Notes under the pieces: model-generated
The model's database searches: none
Seen by the model: the letters and a program-made list of their open reading frames with translations, nothing else
What the model was told of the DNA's origin: nothing
Made by a program: the position numbers and the translations under genes
Part shown: piece by piece, positions 17,058-26,662 of the stretch
Position numbering within the stretch: position 1 is the stretch's first letter
Layout of the letters: every line of letters starts with the position of its first letter
Source: Laribacter sp.
GTDB lineage: Bacteria; Pseudomonadota; Gammaproteobacteria; Burkholderiales; Aquaspirillaceae
Direction: 5' to 3'
Length of the DNA stretch: 35,060 nt
Assembly: GCA_018055005.1 (NCBI GenBank)
Contig: JAGPIM010000007.1
Coordinates: forward strand, 1 to 35,060

Positions 17058-17978
17058 ATGCGCTTTACCCTCAAGCAACTGGAGGTGTTCACCTCAATCG
17101 CCCGCCACGAAAACGTGTCGCGGGCGGCCGATGAGCTGGCGTTGTCGCAATCGGCCGCCAGCGGCGCACTGGCCGAATTTGAACGTCATTACGGGGTGCA
17201 ACTCTTCGACCGGGCCGGCAAGCGGCTGCGGCTGAACGATCTCGGCCACGCCCTGCTGCCACCGGCCATGGAACTGCTGGACCGGGCACACGAACTGGAC
17301 GCCCTGCTGCGCCACAACCATATTGTCGGACCGCTGGCCATCGGTGCCACCCTGACCATCGGCAACTATCTGGCGCCGATCATTGTCAGTGATTACCTGC
17401 AAACGCATCCCGGCGCCCGGGTACGGCTGGAAGTGGCCAACACCTCGGCCATTGTCGAACAGGTAGCGCATTTCGGCCTCGACCTCGGACTGATCGAAGG
17501 ACATTTCCATCACCCGGATCTTGAATCACTCCCTTGGGGGGGCGATTCGCTGGAATGTTTTGTGGCACCGGACTATCCGCTGGCTGCCAGTGCCGTGCCC
17601 GTTACGGCCGACTTGCTGGCGGCACAGCCTTGGATCGTCCGCGAACCCGGCTCGGGCACGCGTCAGGCATTCGACCGGGCCTTTGCCTCCCTGGGATTGC
17701 GCCCGAACATCCTGCTTGAGCTGGAACATACCGAAGCCATCAAGCGGGCGGTCGAATCAGGGCTTGGCATCGGTTGCGTGTCGGCGCTGGCCCTGCGTGA
17801 AGCCTTCCGGCGCGGCAGCCTGGTCAAACTGGAAACCCCGGACCTGTCGTTGCGGCGGCAGTTTCATATTGCACTGCACCGGCAAAAGTATCGCAGTGCC
17901 GGCCTGACGGCTTTCCTGTCACTCTGCCAGGCACAGCTGGATGCCGGTCTGCTGGTCCGTCCTACCCGAATTCCCTGA
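17058..17978 (+). CDS. LysR-family transcriptional regulator
   Basis: 306 aa, a standard LysR length. The winged helix-turn-helix is at 1-60 (FTLKQLEVFTSIARHENVSR, SQSAASGALAEFE). The effector domain starts near 90 with GPLAIGATLTIGNYLAPIIV and includes the EPGSGTRQAFDRAF segment near 200. These two features are typical of the CysB/CbbR/YeiE-like group, which includes regulators of sulfur, carbon and iron genes; the target here is unknown. It lies 21 bases downstream of rraA and could be cotranscribed with it. No divergently transcribed neighbour gives a hint of its regulon. Confidence 0.9.
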   Translation: MRFTLKQLEVFTSIARHENVSRAADELALSQSAASGALAEFERHYGVQLFDRAGKRLRLNDLGHALLPPAMELLDRAHELDALLRHNHIVGPLAIGATLTIGNYLAPIIVSDYLQTHPGARVRLEVANTSAIVEQVAHFGLDLGLIEGHFHHPDLESLPWGGDSLECFVAPDYPLAASAVPVTADLLAAQPWIVREPGSGTRQAFDRAFASLGLRPNILLELEHTEAIKRAVESGLGIGCVSALALREAFRRGSLVKLETPDLSLRRQFHIALHRQKYRSAGLTAFLSLCQAQLDAGLLVRPTRIP

Positions 17979-18176
17979 AATCGGTCACACATCCTTCCCG
18001 GGCAGCCAGATACTACGCATGCACATGACATTTATCATGACGCCTCACGGTGGATATTCGTCATAATTGCAGTGTTCGTCACCCCACCCGGCATGAAAGC
18101 CTGCCCAAGCTCATACCGTGTGGACATGCATGAACATTTGTCTAGTTTGTGTCCGATTTTCAGGAATCCGCCGTAT

Positions 18177-19793
18177 ATGACCATCGCCAAACGACTGGGG
18201 CTGCTTGCCACTTTATTGATTTCCGGACTGATCGTGATTGGTCTGGCAGGCTTGTGGGCCATGAATACCATCCACCATCAGCTGGAAGAGGTCACCGCCG
18301 ACACTTTGCCGAGCTTGGATACCCTCGCCGAAGCAACCGTAGCATTTCACCGCGCCCGTCCGCCATTGTTGAGACATGTTCTGGAAACCAGTCCGGATGC
18401 CAAAGCAAAATATGCCAATCGTTTTAAAGAGCGTATTAAAGAAGCTGAAACCAACCTGAATAACTACCAAGCCCAAGGCTTAGTGACTAACTCCCAGGAT
18501 CAGGGCTATCTCGACAAAGAAAAAGCCCTGCTGCAACGCTATGTCAAATTTGGCGAGCAGTTCATGGCGCTGTCAGACCAGGGACAGCAGGCCGAAGCCA
18601 TCGCCTTGCTTGACCGGGAAAGTGCCCAAATTGACGAACTGGCCATGTTATTCAAGCAGCATCTGGCTTATAACCACCAGCTTGCGCAGCAATCCGACAA
18701 GACAGCCGAGAACGTCAACAACCAGATCCAGATCACCCTGATCTGCCTGATTGCTGCCTCGATCATCTTCGGCATCTGGCTGAGCCTGGCCATTTACCGG
18801 CAAATCTCCGGCAAGCTCCGGCACCTGTCGGGAACCTGCCAGCAGGTCACTGGCCAGCTGGACTTTACCTGCCGCGTACCGGTTCAGGGTAAGGACGAAA
18901 TTTCCGTCGTCGGCAATGCACTCAACAGTCTGCTGGACAAGCTGCAAACCAGCTTCCGTGACATGAGCCACCATGTCACCACCGTCAATACTGCTGCCCA
19001 ACGCATGGTTGATGCCGCCGGCAACCTGTCCTCGTCCTCCGGACAGCAAAGCGAAGCAGCATCCAGCATGGCTTCCACCATCGAACAGATGACCGTCAGC
19101 ATCGGTCAGGTGGCCGAGCGGGCCAGCGACACCAACGAGATTTCCAGCACGACCGGTACCCTGGCCCAGCAGGGCATGTCCGTGATCGACGAAACCGTGC
19201 GCGACATCCGCAGCATTGCCGAAACCGTGCGCGTGGCATCGGAGCAGATCGGTGAGCTGGAGCACAAGGGCGAACAGATTGATGCCATCATCTCCATCAT
19301 CAAGGACCTGGCCGATCAGACTAATCTGCTGGCACTCAATGCCGCCATTGAAGCAGCCCGTGCCGGCGAACAGGGCCGCGGCTTTGCCGTGGTGGCCGAC
19401 GAGGTGCGCAAGCTGGCTGAGCGTACCACTACCTCCACCCAGGAAATCTCTACCACCATCATGGAAATGCGTGAAGGGACGCAGCGGGTCGTGGCCGGCA
19501 TCAGTGCTGCTGTCGAGAAGGTCAACAACGGAGTAGCCCGCGCCGAAGAGGCCAGCCAGGCGATGGCCCGCATCGAATCCGGCTCACGCCAGTCGGTCAA
19601 CATGGTCGGTGACATCACCAACGCCATCCAGGAGCAGAGCTCGGCCAGCAACGCAATTGCCGTCAAGGTGGAAAACATTGCCCGCATGTCGGAAAGCAAC
19701 AACGCGATTGCGCGCTCTACCGCCGATACGGCGACCGAGCTGTCCCGCGTGGCTGACCAGATCCGGCAGGAAGTCGCCCAGTACCAGATTTGA
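18177..19793 (+). CDS. Methyl-accepting chemotaxis protein
   Basis: 538 aa from ATG 18177 (AGGA about 11 bases upstream); the frame is open from 18072 but the conserved start [20 protein letters not shown] is here. Membrane helix 1 is at about 8-30, a periplasmic four-helix-bundle ligand domain at about 31-185, and membrane helix 2 at about 188-210 ([20 protein letters not shown]). A HAMP domain follows at about 211-265 ([12 protein letters not shown]-type sequence), then a long coiled-coil signalling domain with the hairpin tip [20 protein letters not shown]. It relays ligand binding to CheA/CheW. No C-terminal NWETF-like pentapeptide for CheR binding is present; the protein ends VAQYQI. The ligand is not predictable. 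A strong terminator follows. Confidence 0.95.
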   Translation: MTIAKRLGLLATLLISGLIVIGLAGLWAMNTIHHQLEEVTADTLPSLDTLAEATVAFHRARPPLLRHVLETSPDAKAKYANRFKERIKEAETNLNNYQAQGLVTNSQDQGYLDKEKALLQRYVKFGEQFMALSDQGQQAEAIALLDRESAQIDELAMLFKQHLAYNHQLAQQSDKTAENVNNQIQITLICLIAASIIFGIWLSLAIYRQISGKLRHLSGTCQQVTGQLDFTCRVPVQGKDEISVVGNALNSLLDKLQTSFRDMSHHVTTVNTAAQRMVDAAGNLSSSSGQQSEAASSMASTIEQMTVSIGQVAERASDTNEISSTTGTLAQQGMSVIDETVRDIRSIAETVRVASEQIGELEHKGEQIDAIISIIKDLADQTNLLALNAAIEAARAGEQGRGFAVVADEVRKLAERTTTSTQEISTTIMEMREGTQRVVAGISAAVEKVNNGVARAEEASQAMARIESGSRQSVNMVGDITNAIQEQSSASNAIAVKVENIARMSESNNAIARSTADTATELSRVADQIRQEVAQYQI

Positions 19794-20150
19794 AATCCGG
19801 CACAGCATGCGCCTGATCCGTCAGACGGCGGATCAGGCGCTTTTTTATGAACCGACCCCGTGCAGGCCAGACCTGGCGAACCAGACCATCCGGAAGTGCA
19901 ACATCCTGTCCTGGGCATCAATGAAAACTGCGTCCAGCCTGGAACAGATGCCAGCCATCCGGACGATAGCCTTGAGTCTTCTGTTTCATGAGTATTCTGT
20001 TTTCCGAACCAGGAAAACAAAGGAACTATCCGGCAACGTGCCGGATAACCTCCCTGACCGGGTGACATCGCTTGTGCCGTGCCCCTGGACCGGACAGCGA
20101 ACGGCGGCAGGTCAGCCTGGATCAGGCCTCATGCCTCAAATCCGCAACAG
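19794..20150. other. Convergent intergenic region between the MCP gene and acpS (357 bases)
   Basis: It contains the MCP terminator (19809-19846) and a small hairpin, ATCCGGCA-ACG-TGCCGGAT (20028-20046), which in the minus direction lies about 105 bases after acpS and is followed by a moderately T-rich stretch. I see no gene on either strand. Confidence 0.5.
19809..19846 (+). terminator. Rho-independent terminator of the MCP gene
   Basis: GCGCCTGATCCG (19809-19820) pairs with CGGATCAGGCGC (19829-19840) around an 8-base loop and is followed by TTTTTT. It begins 15 bases after the MCP stop. Confidence 0.93.
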
Positions 20151-20528
20151 TCAGCCTTCGAACACCACAAAAGCAAGGCAATGAGTGCGCTCGTCGCTGA
20201 TGGACACATGCATGCGTTGTACTCCACGCGCAACCAGCCACTCCTGCAAGCCTGCGGTGCAGGCAAAGGCCGGTTTACCCAGTTCATCGTGGGTCACCGC
20301 AATGGCAGGCAGCAGCACAGGCGCACGGACTCCGGTGCCTGCGGCCTTGGCGAAAGCCTCTTTGGCAGCAAATCGCTTGGCCAGAAAACGGGCCGGTTCG
20401 GCCGCCCGTGCAAATTCATCCTGCTCGGCGGGAGCCAGCATCCGTCTGGTTGCCCTCTGGCCGTGGCGCGCCAGCAATTGCTCGAAACGCGCCACCTCGG
20501 CCAGATCGGTACCGATGCCGACGATCAT
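20151..20528 (-). CDS. acpS: Holo-[acyl-carrier-protein] synthase
   Basis: 125 aa, typical AcpS length. It moves the 4'-phosphopantetheine arm from CoA onto the serine of acyl carrier protein, needed for fatty acid synthesis. The magnesium-binding start [15 protein letters not shown] (Asp8) and the second motif [18 protein letters not shown] (Glu in AKEA) are both present, as is the late [16 protein letters not shown] strand. The start overlaps the pdxJ stop by four bases, giving translational coupling. It is the last gene of the lepA...acpS cluster. Confidence 0.96.
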   Translation of the reverse strand: MIVGIGTDLAEVARFEQLLARHGQRATRRMLAPAEQDEFARAAEPARFLAKRFAAKEAFAKAAGTGVRAPVLLPAIAVTHDELGKPAFACTAGLQEWLVARGVQRMHVSISDERTHCLAFVVFEG

Positions 20529-21259
20529 GCGGCGTTGTGGCGCGCCTCGACCATCAGCGCCTTCATTTCGCGGACTGCCGGGGCAAAGCCGACCATCAGT
20601 GCATGGGCCACGATGGCATGACCGATATTGAGCTCACGGATTTCCCGAATGGCCGCCACCGGCTGCACGTTGTGGTAGCTCAGGCCATGCCCGGCATTCA
20701 CCACCAGACCCAGGTCGACCCCGACAATGGCCGCATGCCGGATGCGCGTCAGCTCACGCTGCCGGATGTCGTGACTCTCGGCATCGGCATAACGCCCGGT
20801 GTGCAGTTCCACTACCGTCGCGCCGGTTTCCTGCGACGCCTTGATCTGCTCGTCATCCGGGTCGATGAACAGCGACACCCGGATGCCTTTGGCCTGCAAC
20901 TGCCGGGTAAAGTCGGCAATCCGGTCAAAGTAACGGATCACGTCCAGTCCGCCTTCGGTCGTCAGTTCCTCACGCTTTTCCGGCACGATGCACACGTCCT
21001 GCGGCAGCACGCGCAGGGCGTTGTCCAGCATTTCGTCCGTCAGGGCCATTTCCAGGTTCATGCGCGTCTTGATCGCTGCCCGCATCACGGCCAGGTCATC
21101 ATCCTTGATGTGACGGCGGTCCTCGCGCAGGTGCAGGGTAATCAGGTCGGCTCCGGCGGTTTCTGCCACCAGAGCGGCCTCGACCGGACTGGGGTAGCGT
21201 GTACCGCGAGCATTGCGCAGGGTGGCAACGTGGTCGATGTTGACGCCGAGAAGAATCAT
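20525..21259 (-). CDS. pdxJ: Pyridoxine 5'-phosphate synthase
   Basis: 244 aa. It condenses 1-deoxy-xylulose 5-phosphate with 3-amino-2-oxopropyl phosphate to pyridoxine 5'-phosphate, the last ring-closing step of vitamin B6 synthesis. It starts with the hallmark [20 protein letters not shown]. Catalytic-barrel motifs include [20 protein letters not shown], the [15 protein letters not shown] loop, ELHTGRYA and the phosphate-binding [10 protein letters not shown]. The length and start are standard. recO lies 48 bases upstream, and acpS overlaps its end. The pdxJ-acpS neighbourhood is widely conserved in proteobacteria. Confidence 0.97.
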   Translation of the reverse strand: MILLGVNIDHVATLRNARGTRYPSPVEAALVAETAGADLITLHLREDRRHIKDDDLAVMRAAIKTRMNLEMALTDEMLDNALRVLPQDVCIVPEKREELTTEGGLDVIRYFDRIADFTRQLQAKGIRVSLFIDPDDEQIKASQETGATVVELHTGRYADAESHDIRQRELTRIRHAAIVGVDLGLVVNAGHGLSYHNVQPVAAIREIRELNIGHAIVAHALMVGFAPAVREMKALMVEARHNAA

Positions 21260-21307
21260 GATCGTGGGTCCAGCAAAGAAAACGGGGCGATTGTAGACGC
21301 GGGCAGC

Positions 21308-22036
21308 TTAATTGTCAGAAAGTGCTGCCACTTCATTGAGCAAGGCACGGGATGCCAGTTCGGCCCCGGCCAGGGCATGGGTCAGCAAGGCGCGGTTGAG
21401 GAAGCGGGCCTCACGCAAGACGGCTGCACTGGCCTGGTCAAGCGTATCCTGGTCCAGAGCCAGCAGCGTCTGGCCACTGACCTCGCACCCCCGCTCGGCC
21501 CCCGGCCGGGCACCTTCTCCGGGCACAAAACCATAGATAGCCTCGGCCCGCACCGGCTCACCGGCCAGATCGCGGTCCAGCGTCGGCGCATAGCCGGTGG
21601 CCGCCAGCAACTGCAACTCGAAACGGCGCAATACCGGCGCAATGGCGACCGAACCTCGGGCCAGATGGGCGATCAGCGTGCGGTAATCGTCAAACAGGCC
21701 TTCATGCGGGTCATCGCGGGCCACCAGCTTCAGGATGAGTTCATTGACATAGAACCCGGTCACGAGTGGCATACCGGCCAGTTGAGGCAAGCCGCCTTGC
21801 CAGTCGATGTCCGAAAGCGTGCGGATGTCGCTCTTGCCGAACCAGCCTACTTCCAGCGGTGAAAACGGCAAAAGCAAGGCGCGGATGCCGGCCCGCGGGC
21901 GTCGTGCACCGCGCGCCACCAGCCCTACCCGGCCATGATCGCGGGTGAACATTTCCACCAGCAGGCTGGTTTCCTTGTAGGGCTGGGCGTGCAGCACGAA
22001 AGCCTGCTGGCCCTTGACCTTGCCGGGTTGCGACAT
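21308..22036 (-). CDS. recO: DNA repair protein RecO
   Basis: 242 aa. With RecR it loads RecA onto SSB-coated single-stranded DNA in gap repair. The N-terminal OB-fold domain is visible in QQAFVLHAQPYKETSLLVEM and DHGRVGLVARGARRPRA. A helical C-terminal domain follows (ELILKLVARDDPHEGLFDDY, VLRRFELQLLAATGY), ending in LLNEVAAL. The CxxC zinc motif of some RecO proteins is absent; that part reads RGCEVSGQ, which is usual for beta/gammaproteobacterial members. The start follows the era stop by 10 bases. The ribosome site is weak, which suggests coupling to era translation. Confidence 0.93.
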   Translation of the reverse strand: MSQPGKVKGQQAFVLHAQPYKETSLLVEMFTRDHGRVGLVARGARRPRAGIRALLLPFSPLEVGWFGKSDIRTLSDIDWQGGLPQLAGMPLVTGFYVNELILKLVARDDPHEGLFDDYRTLIAHLARGSVAIAPVLRRFELQLLAATGYAPTLDRDLAGEPVRAEAIYGFVPGEGARPGAERGCEVSGQTLLALDQDTLDQASAAVLREARFLNRALLTHALAGAELASRALLNEVAALSDN

Positions 22037-22046
22037 GAACCTGCCG

Positions 22047-22943
22047 TCAGAGCTCGAACTGTTTCAGGAAGCGGACATCGTCAGCCCAGCCGCCTTTGAC
22101 CTTGACCCACACCTTGAGGAACACCTTGCCGTCAAAGAGCTTTTCCATGTCGAGCCGGGCTTCGGTCGAGATGCGCTTGAGCTTTTCACCATCCTTGCCG
22201 ATCACGATCGATTTCTGGCCGATCTTGTCGACCAGCACCGTGACGTAAATCTTGCGCAGCGTCCCTTCGACCTCGAACAGTTCGGTTTCCACGTTCATGG
22301 AATACGGCAGCTCTTCACCCAGGTAGCGGAACAGCTTTTCGCGGACGATTTCGGCCGCCAGGAACTTTTCGTTCTTGTCCGTCACCATGTCTTCCGGATA
22401 CAGCGGCACGCTTTGCGGCAGGTGCGGCTGCACCAGTTTCAGGAGCTCATCCAGCCGCTGGCCGTGCTTGGCGCAGACCGGAATGATGTCGGCAAAGGCA
22501 AAAGCCTCGCTGACCTTGACCAAGAAGCCGGCCATCTCGGCCTTGTCCTTCAGGCGGTCGGACTTGTTGATCACCGCCACCACCGGCCGGTTTTTCGGCA
22601 GCAGGTTCAGCACTTCCTGGTCGGCCGGACCAAGCTTGCCAGCCTCCAGCACCATCAGCACACAGTCCACATCAGACAGTGTCTGGCGCACGCTCTGGTT
22701 GAGCACGTCGTTCAGCGCATTGCGATGGCGGGTCTGGAAGCCCGGCGTATCAACGAAGATGAACTGGGCATCCTCGCGGGTTTCGATGCCGGTCACCCGG
22801 TGACGGGTGGTCTGGGCCTTCTTGGAGGTAATGCTGATCTTCTGGCCGATCAGGTGGTTCATCAGCGTCGACTTGCCGACATTGGGACGGCCGACAATAG
22901 CGACAAAGCCGCAACGGTAATCGGCGGGGGTAACAGGCATCAT
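22047..22943 (-). CDS. era: GTPase Era
   Basis: 298 aa. It binds GTP and the 3' end of 16S rRNA and acts in 30S subunit maturation. The G domain shows G1 GRPNVGKSTLMNHLIG, the G2/G3 region with HRVTGIETREDAQFIFVDTP, and G4 NKSD (AVINKSDRLKDK). The C-terminal KH domain (about 200-290) includes the GxxG-type loop in VIGKDGEKLKRISTEARLDM and ends in VRFLKQFEL. The start overlaps the rnc stop (GTATGATG), so era is translated as part of the rnc-era-recO unit, a classic arrangement. Confidence 0.97.
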   Translation of the reverse strand: MMPVTPADYRCGFVAIVGRPNVGKSTLMNHLIGQKISITSKKAQTTRHRVTGIETREDAQFIFVDTPGFQTRHRNALNDVLNQSVRQTLSDVDCVLMVLEAGKLGPADQEVLNLLPKNRPVVAVINKSDRLKDKAEMAGFLVKVSEAFAFADIIPVCAKHGQRLDELLKLVQPHLPQSVPLYPEDMVTDKNEKFLAAEIVREKLFRYLGEELPYSMNVETELFEVEGTLRKIYVTVLVDKIGQKSIVIGKDGEKLKRISTEARLDMEKLFDGKVFLKVWVKVKGGWADDVRFLKQFEL

Positions 22944-23656
22944 ACGGACTTCCTTGGTTTGCCGGTCTTGGCGTCCTGCGCCTCGATGGCTTCAATGGCA
23001 CGCTCGGCGGCCAGTTGTTCGGCGGCGCGGCGGCTGCTGCCCTCTCCGCAGGTTGCAAGGCCGAGCTGCGGAATGTCGCAGGCCACCTCGAACTGCGAGA
23101 GGTGTGCGTCACCGCTCTGGTTCAGTATGCGGTACGCCGGCAGCGGCAGGCGCCGGGCCTGGAGCATTTCCTGCAACCGGGTCTTGGCATCCTTGGCCTG
23201 GCGGTTGAGGTCAATGCCGGCCACCCGGGCGGCGTACAGCCGGCGTACCACGTTTTCGGCAACTGCAAAATCGGCATCCAGACAGACGGCAGCGAAGATC
23301 GCCTCCATGGCATCCGCCAGGATGGACGGACGGTCATGTCCGCCGCTCTTGCGCTCTCCGTCACCGAGAAACAGGCAGTCGCCCAGCGTCAGCTCACGGG
23401 CGATTTCGGCAAGGGTGGCCTGGTTGACGAGATTGGCACGCAGGCGTGACAGCTGGCCTTCGGAAAGCTCCGGAAAAGCATCAAACAGCATGCGCGCAAT
23501 GGTGTAGTTGAGGATGCCGTCGCCGACAAACTCGAAACGCTCGTTGTTGGGCTGGCCGTAACTGCGGTGGGTCAGCGCCTCTTTAAGCAGGGCCGGACTG
23601 GTGAAAAGGTGGCCGATGTGCTGCATCAGCCGGTCAATGGGTTGTGGCGTTCTCAC
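22940..23656 (-). CDS. rnc: Ribonuclease III
   Basis: 238 aa from GTG 23656, with GGAG 8 bases upstream. It cuts double-stranded RNA, including rRNA precursors. The catalytic domain (1-150) carries the signature ERFEFVGDGILNYTIARMLF, a little different from the usual ERLEFLGDSVLN but with the acidic residues kept, and the second acidic pair in ADAMEAIFAAVCLD. The dsRNA-binding domain (about 155-230) reads DAKTRLQEMLQARRLPLPAY to RRAAEQLAAERAIEAI. The short tail GKPRKSV is basic. The upstream leader (23657-23762) is rich in hairpins. The gene overlaps era. Confidence 0.96.
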   Translation of the reverse strand: MRTPQPIDRLMQHIGHLFTSPALLKEALTHRSYGQPNNERFEFVGDGILNYTIARMLFDAFPELSEGQLSRLRANLVNQATLAEIARELTLGDCLFLGDGERKSGGHDRPSILADAMEAIFAAVCLDADFAVAENVVRRLYAARVAGIDLNRQAKDAKTRLQEMLQARRLPLPAYRILNQSGDAHLSQFEVACDIPQLGLATCGEGSSRRAAEQLAAERAIEAIEAQDAKTGKPRKSV

Positions 23657-23671
23657 GGACGAGACTCCGGC

Positions 23672-23719
23672 GCCTGAATCGGCTCAGGCACAATGCTCGG
23701 GTGCAACCTGGCTGCACCC
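23672..23719 (-). other. Two hairpins in the rnc leader
   Basis: Arms GGGTGCA (23699-23705) and TGCACCC (23713-23719) pair around 7 bases, and arms GCCTGA (23672-23677) and TCAGGC (23684-23689) pair around 6 bases. Both lie between the terminator-like hairpin at 23722-23761 and the rnc GTG, so any transcript reading into rnc carries them. They could be processing or translation-control structures. Confidence 0.5.
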
Positions 23720-23721
23720 CT

Positions 23722-23761
23722 AAAAAAACAAGCCCCCGCAAACGCGCTCCGCTTGCGGGGC
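23722..23761 (-). terminator. Rho-independent terminator after lepB, upstream of rnc
   Basis: On minus, GCCCCGCAAGCG at one side and CGTTTGCGGGGGC at the other form a GC-rich stem (CCCCGCAA 23734-23741 with TTGCGGGG 23753-23760) followed by a run of seven T from 23728 to 23722. It lies 38 bases after the lepB stop and 65 bases before the rnc start, so it separates or attenuates lepAB from rnc-era-recO-pdxJ-acpS. Confidence 0.85.
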
Positions 23762-23798
23762 ATGAAGCGGCCGGAACCGGCCGCCCTTGAAGGTCATT

Positions 23799-24764
23799 TT
23801 ACTGGATACGGTGACCGATGCGACCCAGATCACCGAAGTTCATCCAGACCATGAAGGCCTTGCCGACCAGCATGTTGTCCGGCACGAAGCCCCAGTAGCG
23901 GCTGTCATGGCTGTTGTCGCGGTTGTCACCCATGGCGAAATACTGGCCCTCGGGTACCTTGCACACAAAGCCGTCCGGATCGAAGCTGCAGTTTTCGCGG
24001 CCGGGGAACTGGGCCACCTGCGACAGGTGCAGCGTCGGGGTCGGCTCGGTCCGGAGCACGTCGTACTGCTTGCTGCCGTTGTTTTCGCGGTAGAGGTCGC
24101 TCTTCAGGTAGCCGATCTGGTTTTCGACATAGTCGTAAGTACCGGTCTGCTTGTCCTGAACCGGCTTGCCGTTGACGATCAGCTGCTTGTTGCGGTACTC
24201 GACCGTGTCGCCCGGCAGACCCACGATGCGCTTGATGAAGTTGACCTGCGGATTGGGCGGAAAGTTGAACACCACCACATCGCCGCGTTCGACCTGGCCT
24301 ACCGGCACCAGCACGTTGTTCACGATCGGCGTACGGATGCCGTAGGCAAACTTGTTGACGAGGATGAAGTCACCCACCACCAGCCCCGGCCGCATCGAGG
24401 ACGACGGAATCTGGAACGGCTCGGCAAGGAAAGAGCGCAGCAGGAACACCACAAGGATGATCGGGAAAAAGCCGCGCGAATACTCCACCAGCGCCGGCTC
24501 CGGCTTGCCGGCAGCCGCACGCTGGCGGCGCAGCCAGAAGCGGTCGATGCCGGCCACGATGCCTGTCACCACGACAAAGGACAGCAACACGGCGCTGAAA
24601 CTCATGTACTGCGCCAGTATGCCAAAGCCGCCGACCAGCACGCCGATATATCCCCACTGCGTCAGCATCGGCGGATCCTTGTCCTCCGGCTGGCGTTTGG
24701 GAGCCGCCAGGATCATGACGATACCGGCGGCCAGTACAAAGACGAAAATCCACAAGAGGTTCAT
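23799..24764 (-). CDS. lepB: Signal peptidase I
   Basis: 321 aa. It removes signal peptides from exported proteins at the outer face of the inner membrane. AGGAA lies 6 bases before the ATG. Two N-terminal membrane segments are visible (LWIFVFVLAAGIVMILAAP and YIGVLVGGFGILAQYMSF to VVVTGIVAGI). The catalytic serine is in FQIPSSSMRPGLVVGDFIL and the lysine in VNFIKRIVGLPGD. The late conserved box GQYFAMGDNRDNSHDSRYWG is intact. The gap to lepA is 42 bases and holds a GC-rich hairpin (24783-24800). lepA-lepB pairing is standard in proteobacteria. Confidence 0.97.
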   Translation of the reverse strand: MNLLWIFVFVLAAGIVMILAAPKRQPEDKDPPMLTQWGYIGVLVGGFGILAQYMSFSAVLLSFVVVTGIVAGIDRFWLRRQRAAAGKPEPALVEYSRGFFPIILVVFLLRSFLAEPFQIPSSSMRPGLVVGDFILVNKFAYGIRTPIVNNVLVPVGQVERGDVVVFNFPPNPQVNFIKRIVGLPGDTVEYRNKQLIVNGKPVQDKQTGTYDYVENQIGYLKSDLYRENNGSKQYDVLRTEPTPTLHLSQVAQFPGRENCSFDPDGFVCKVPEGQYFAMGDNRDNSHDSRYWGFVPDNMLVGKAFMVWMNFGDLGRIGHRIQ

Positions 24765-24782
24765 GCTGGTTCCTGTCGTACT

Positions 24783-24800
24783 CCGGCGCCGCAGCGCCGG
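24783..24800 (-). other. GC-rich hairpin between lepA and lepB
   Basis: CCGGCGC (24783-24789) and GCGCCGG (24794-24800) pair around 4 bases. No T-tract follows in the minus direction, so it is more likely an mRNA stability or processing element than a terminator. Confidence 0.45.
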
Positions 24801-24806
24801 TCGGGA

Positions 24807-26600
24807 TTACTTGTCGCTGACTTGCAGGATGGCGAGGAAGGCTTCCTGCGGAATTTCCACGTTGCCGACCTGTTTCATGCGGCGCTTGCCGGCTTTCTGC
24901 TTTTCCAGAAGCTTCTTCTTGCGGGTGATGTCACCACCGTAGCACTTGGCCAGCACGTTCTTGCGCAAAGCCTTCACCGTTTCGCGGGCAATGATGTTGT
25001 TGCCGATGGCAGCCTGCACGGCGATGTCGAACATCTGCCGCGGGATCAGCTCGCGCATCTTGCTCACCAGTTCCCGGCCGCGATAGATGGCATTCTGGCG
25101 GTGCACGATCAGTGACAGCGCATCGACCTTCTCGCCGTTCACCATCACGTCGAGCTTGACGAGGTCAGAGGCCTGGAAGCACTTGAATTCGTAGTCGAGC
25201 GAAGCGTAGCCGCGGCTGGTGGATTTCAGCTTGTCAAAAAAGTCCATCACCACTTCGTTCATCGGCAGGTCGTAGGTCAGCATCACCTGCCGGCCCATGT
25301 ACTGCATGTTGACCTGCACGCCGCGCTTCTGGTTGCACAGCGTCATCACGGCGCCAACGTAGTCCTGCGGCACCAGGATGGTCGAGGTGATGATCGGCTC
25401 GCGGATTTCCTCGATCTTGGACGGGTCCGGCAGTTTCGAGGGGTTTTCCACTTCGATGACCGTGCCATCCTTCAGCAGCAGCTCGTACACCACGGTCGGT
25501 GCCGTAGTGATGAGGTCCATGTCGAACTCGCGCTCAAGGCGTTCCTGCACGATTTCGAGGTGCAGGAGGCCGAGGAAGCCGCAGCGGAAACCAAAGCCCA
25601 GTGCCTGCGACACTTCCGGCTCGAACTTGAGCGAGGCATCGTTGAGCTGGAGCTTTTCCAGCGCATCACGCAGGTTGTCGTAATCGTGGCTTTCCACCGG
25701 GTAGAGACCGGCAAACACCTGCGACTGCACTTCCTTGAAGCCCGGCAGCGCCTCGGCAGCCGGACGGGCTACCTGCGTGATCGTGTCGCCGACCTTGGCC
25801 GATTTCAGTTCCTTGATGCCGGCGATGATGAAACCCACCTCGCCTGCCTTCAGTTCGCTGCGCTGCACCGATTTCGGCGTGAACACGCCCACCTGCTCGA
25901 CCAGGTGCTCGGCACCGGTCGCCATGAACTTGATCTTGTCCTTCGGCTTGACCGCGCCGTCCACCAGACGGACCAGCATGACCACGCCCACGTAGTTGTC
26001 GAACCACGAGTCGATGATCAGCGCCTTCAGCGGCGCATCGGCATCGCCTTTGGGGGCCGGGATTTTCTGCACCACCGTTTCGAGGATGTCCTCGATGCCG
26101 ATGCCGCTCTTGGCCGAAGCACGGACGGCATCAATGGCCTCGATGCCGATGATGTCTTCAATCTCCTGGCTTACGCGCTCGGGTTCGGCGGCGGGCAGGT
26201 CGATCTTGTTCAGGACCGGCACCACTTCCACGCCCAGCTCGATGGCGGTGTAGCAGTTGGCCACGGTCTGGGCTTCCACCCCTTGCGAAGCGTCCACGAC
26301 CAGCAGCGCGCCTTCGCAGGCAGAGAGCGAACGGCTGACTTCGTAGCTGAAGTCGACGTGCCCCGGAGTGTCGATCAGGTTGAGGTGATAGACCTGACCG
26401 TCGCGGGCCTTGTAGCTGAGGGCGGCCGTCTGCGCCTTGATGGTGATGCCGCGCTCTTTCTCGATATCCATCGAGTCGAGCACTTGTTCAGACATTTCGC
26501 GCATTTCCAGGCCGCCGCAATACTGGATGAAGCGGTCGGCCAGCGTGGATTTGCCGTGGTCGATGTGGGCGATGATCGAGAAGTTGCGAATATTTTTCAT
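24807..26600 (-). CDS. lepA: Elongation factor 4
   Basis: 597 aa, the normal LepA/EF4 length. It is a ribosome-bound GTPase that acts on elongating or assembling ribosomes. The G domain at the N-terminus has [17 protein letters not shown] (G1), ERGITIKAQ (G2), [16 protein letters not shown] (G3) and [11 protein letters not shown] (G4). EF-G-like domains II, III and V follow, then the LepA-specific C-terminal domain ending [20 protein letters not shown], with [20 protein letters not shown] just before it. ATG 26600 starts directly at the conserved [17 protein letters not shown]. The ribosome site is weak. A terminator-like hairpin lies only 18 bases upstream. Confidence 0.98.
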   Translation of the reverse strand: MKNIRNFSIIAHIDHGKSTLADRFIQYCGGLEMREMSEQVLDSMDIEKERGITIKAQTAALSYKARDGQVYHLNLIDTPGHVDFSYEVSRSLSACEGALLVVDASQGVEAQTVANCYTAIELGVEVVPVLNKIDLPAAEPERVSQEIEDIIGIEAIDAVRASAKSGIGIEDILETVVQKIPAPKGDADAPLKALIIDSWFDNYVGVVMLVRLVDGAVKPKDKIKFMATGAEHLVEQVGVFTPKSVQRSELKAGEVGFIIAGIKELKSAKVGDTITQVARPAAEALPGFKEVQSQVFAGLYPVESHDYDNLRDALEKLQLNDASLKFEPEVSQALGFGFRCGFLGLLHLEIVQERLEREFDMDLITTAPTVVYELLLKDGTVIEVENPSKLPDPSKIEEIREPIITSTILVPQDYVGAVMTLCNQKRGVQVNMQYMGRQVMLTYDLPMNEVVMDFFDKLKSTSRGYASLDYEFKCFQASDLVKLDVMVNGEKVDALSLIVHRQNAIYRGRELVSKMRELIPRQMFDIAVQAAIGNNIIARETVKALRKNVLAKCYGGDITRKKKLLEKQKAGKRRMKQVGNVEIPQEAFLAILQVSDK

Positions 26601-26610
26601 GTGCCAGTCA

Positions 26611-26640
26611 ACAATAAAGAAGGGCGCCCAAGCGCCCTTC
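26611..26640 (-). terminator. Terminator-like hairpin between grx gene and lepA
   Basis: On minus, GAAGGGCGC and GCGCCCTTC (26640-26632 and 26627-26619) form a 9-bp stem with a 4-base loop, followed by TTTATTGTTG. It is 22 bases after the grx stop and 18 bases before the lepA ATG, leaving no room for a lepA promoter between them. It is therefore either a leaky terminator or a leader hairpin of lepA. Confidence 0.7.
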
Positions 26641-26662
26641 CAGTTCTGAGTTCGCGCGGAGT

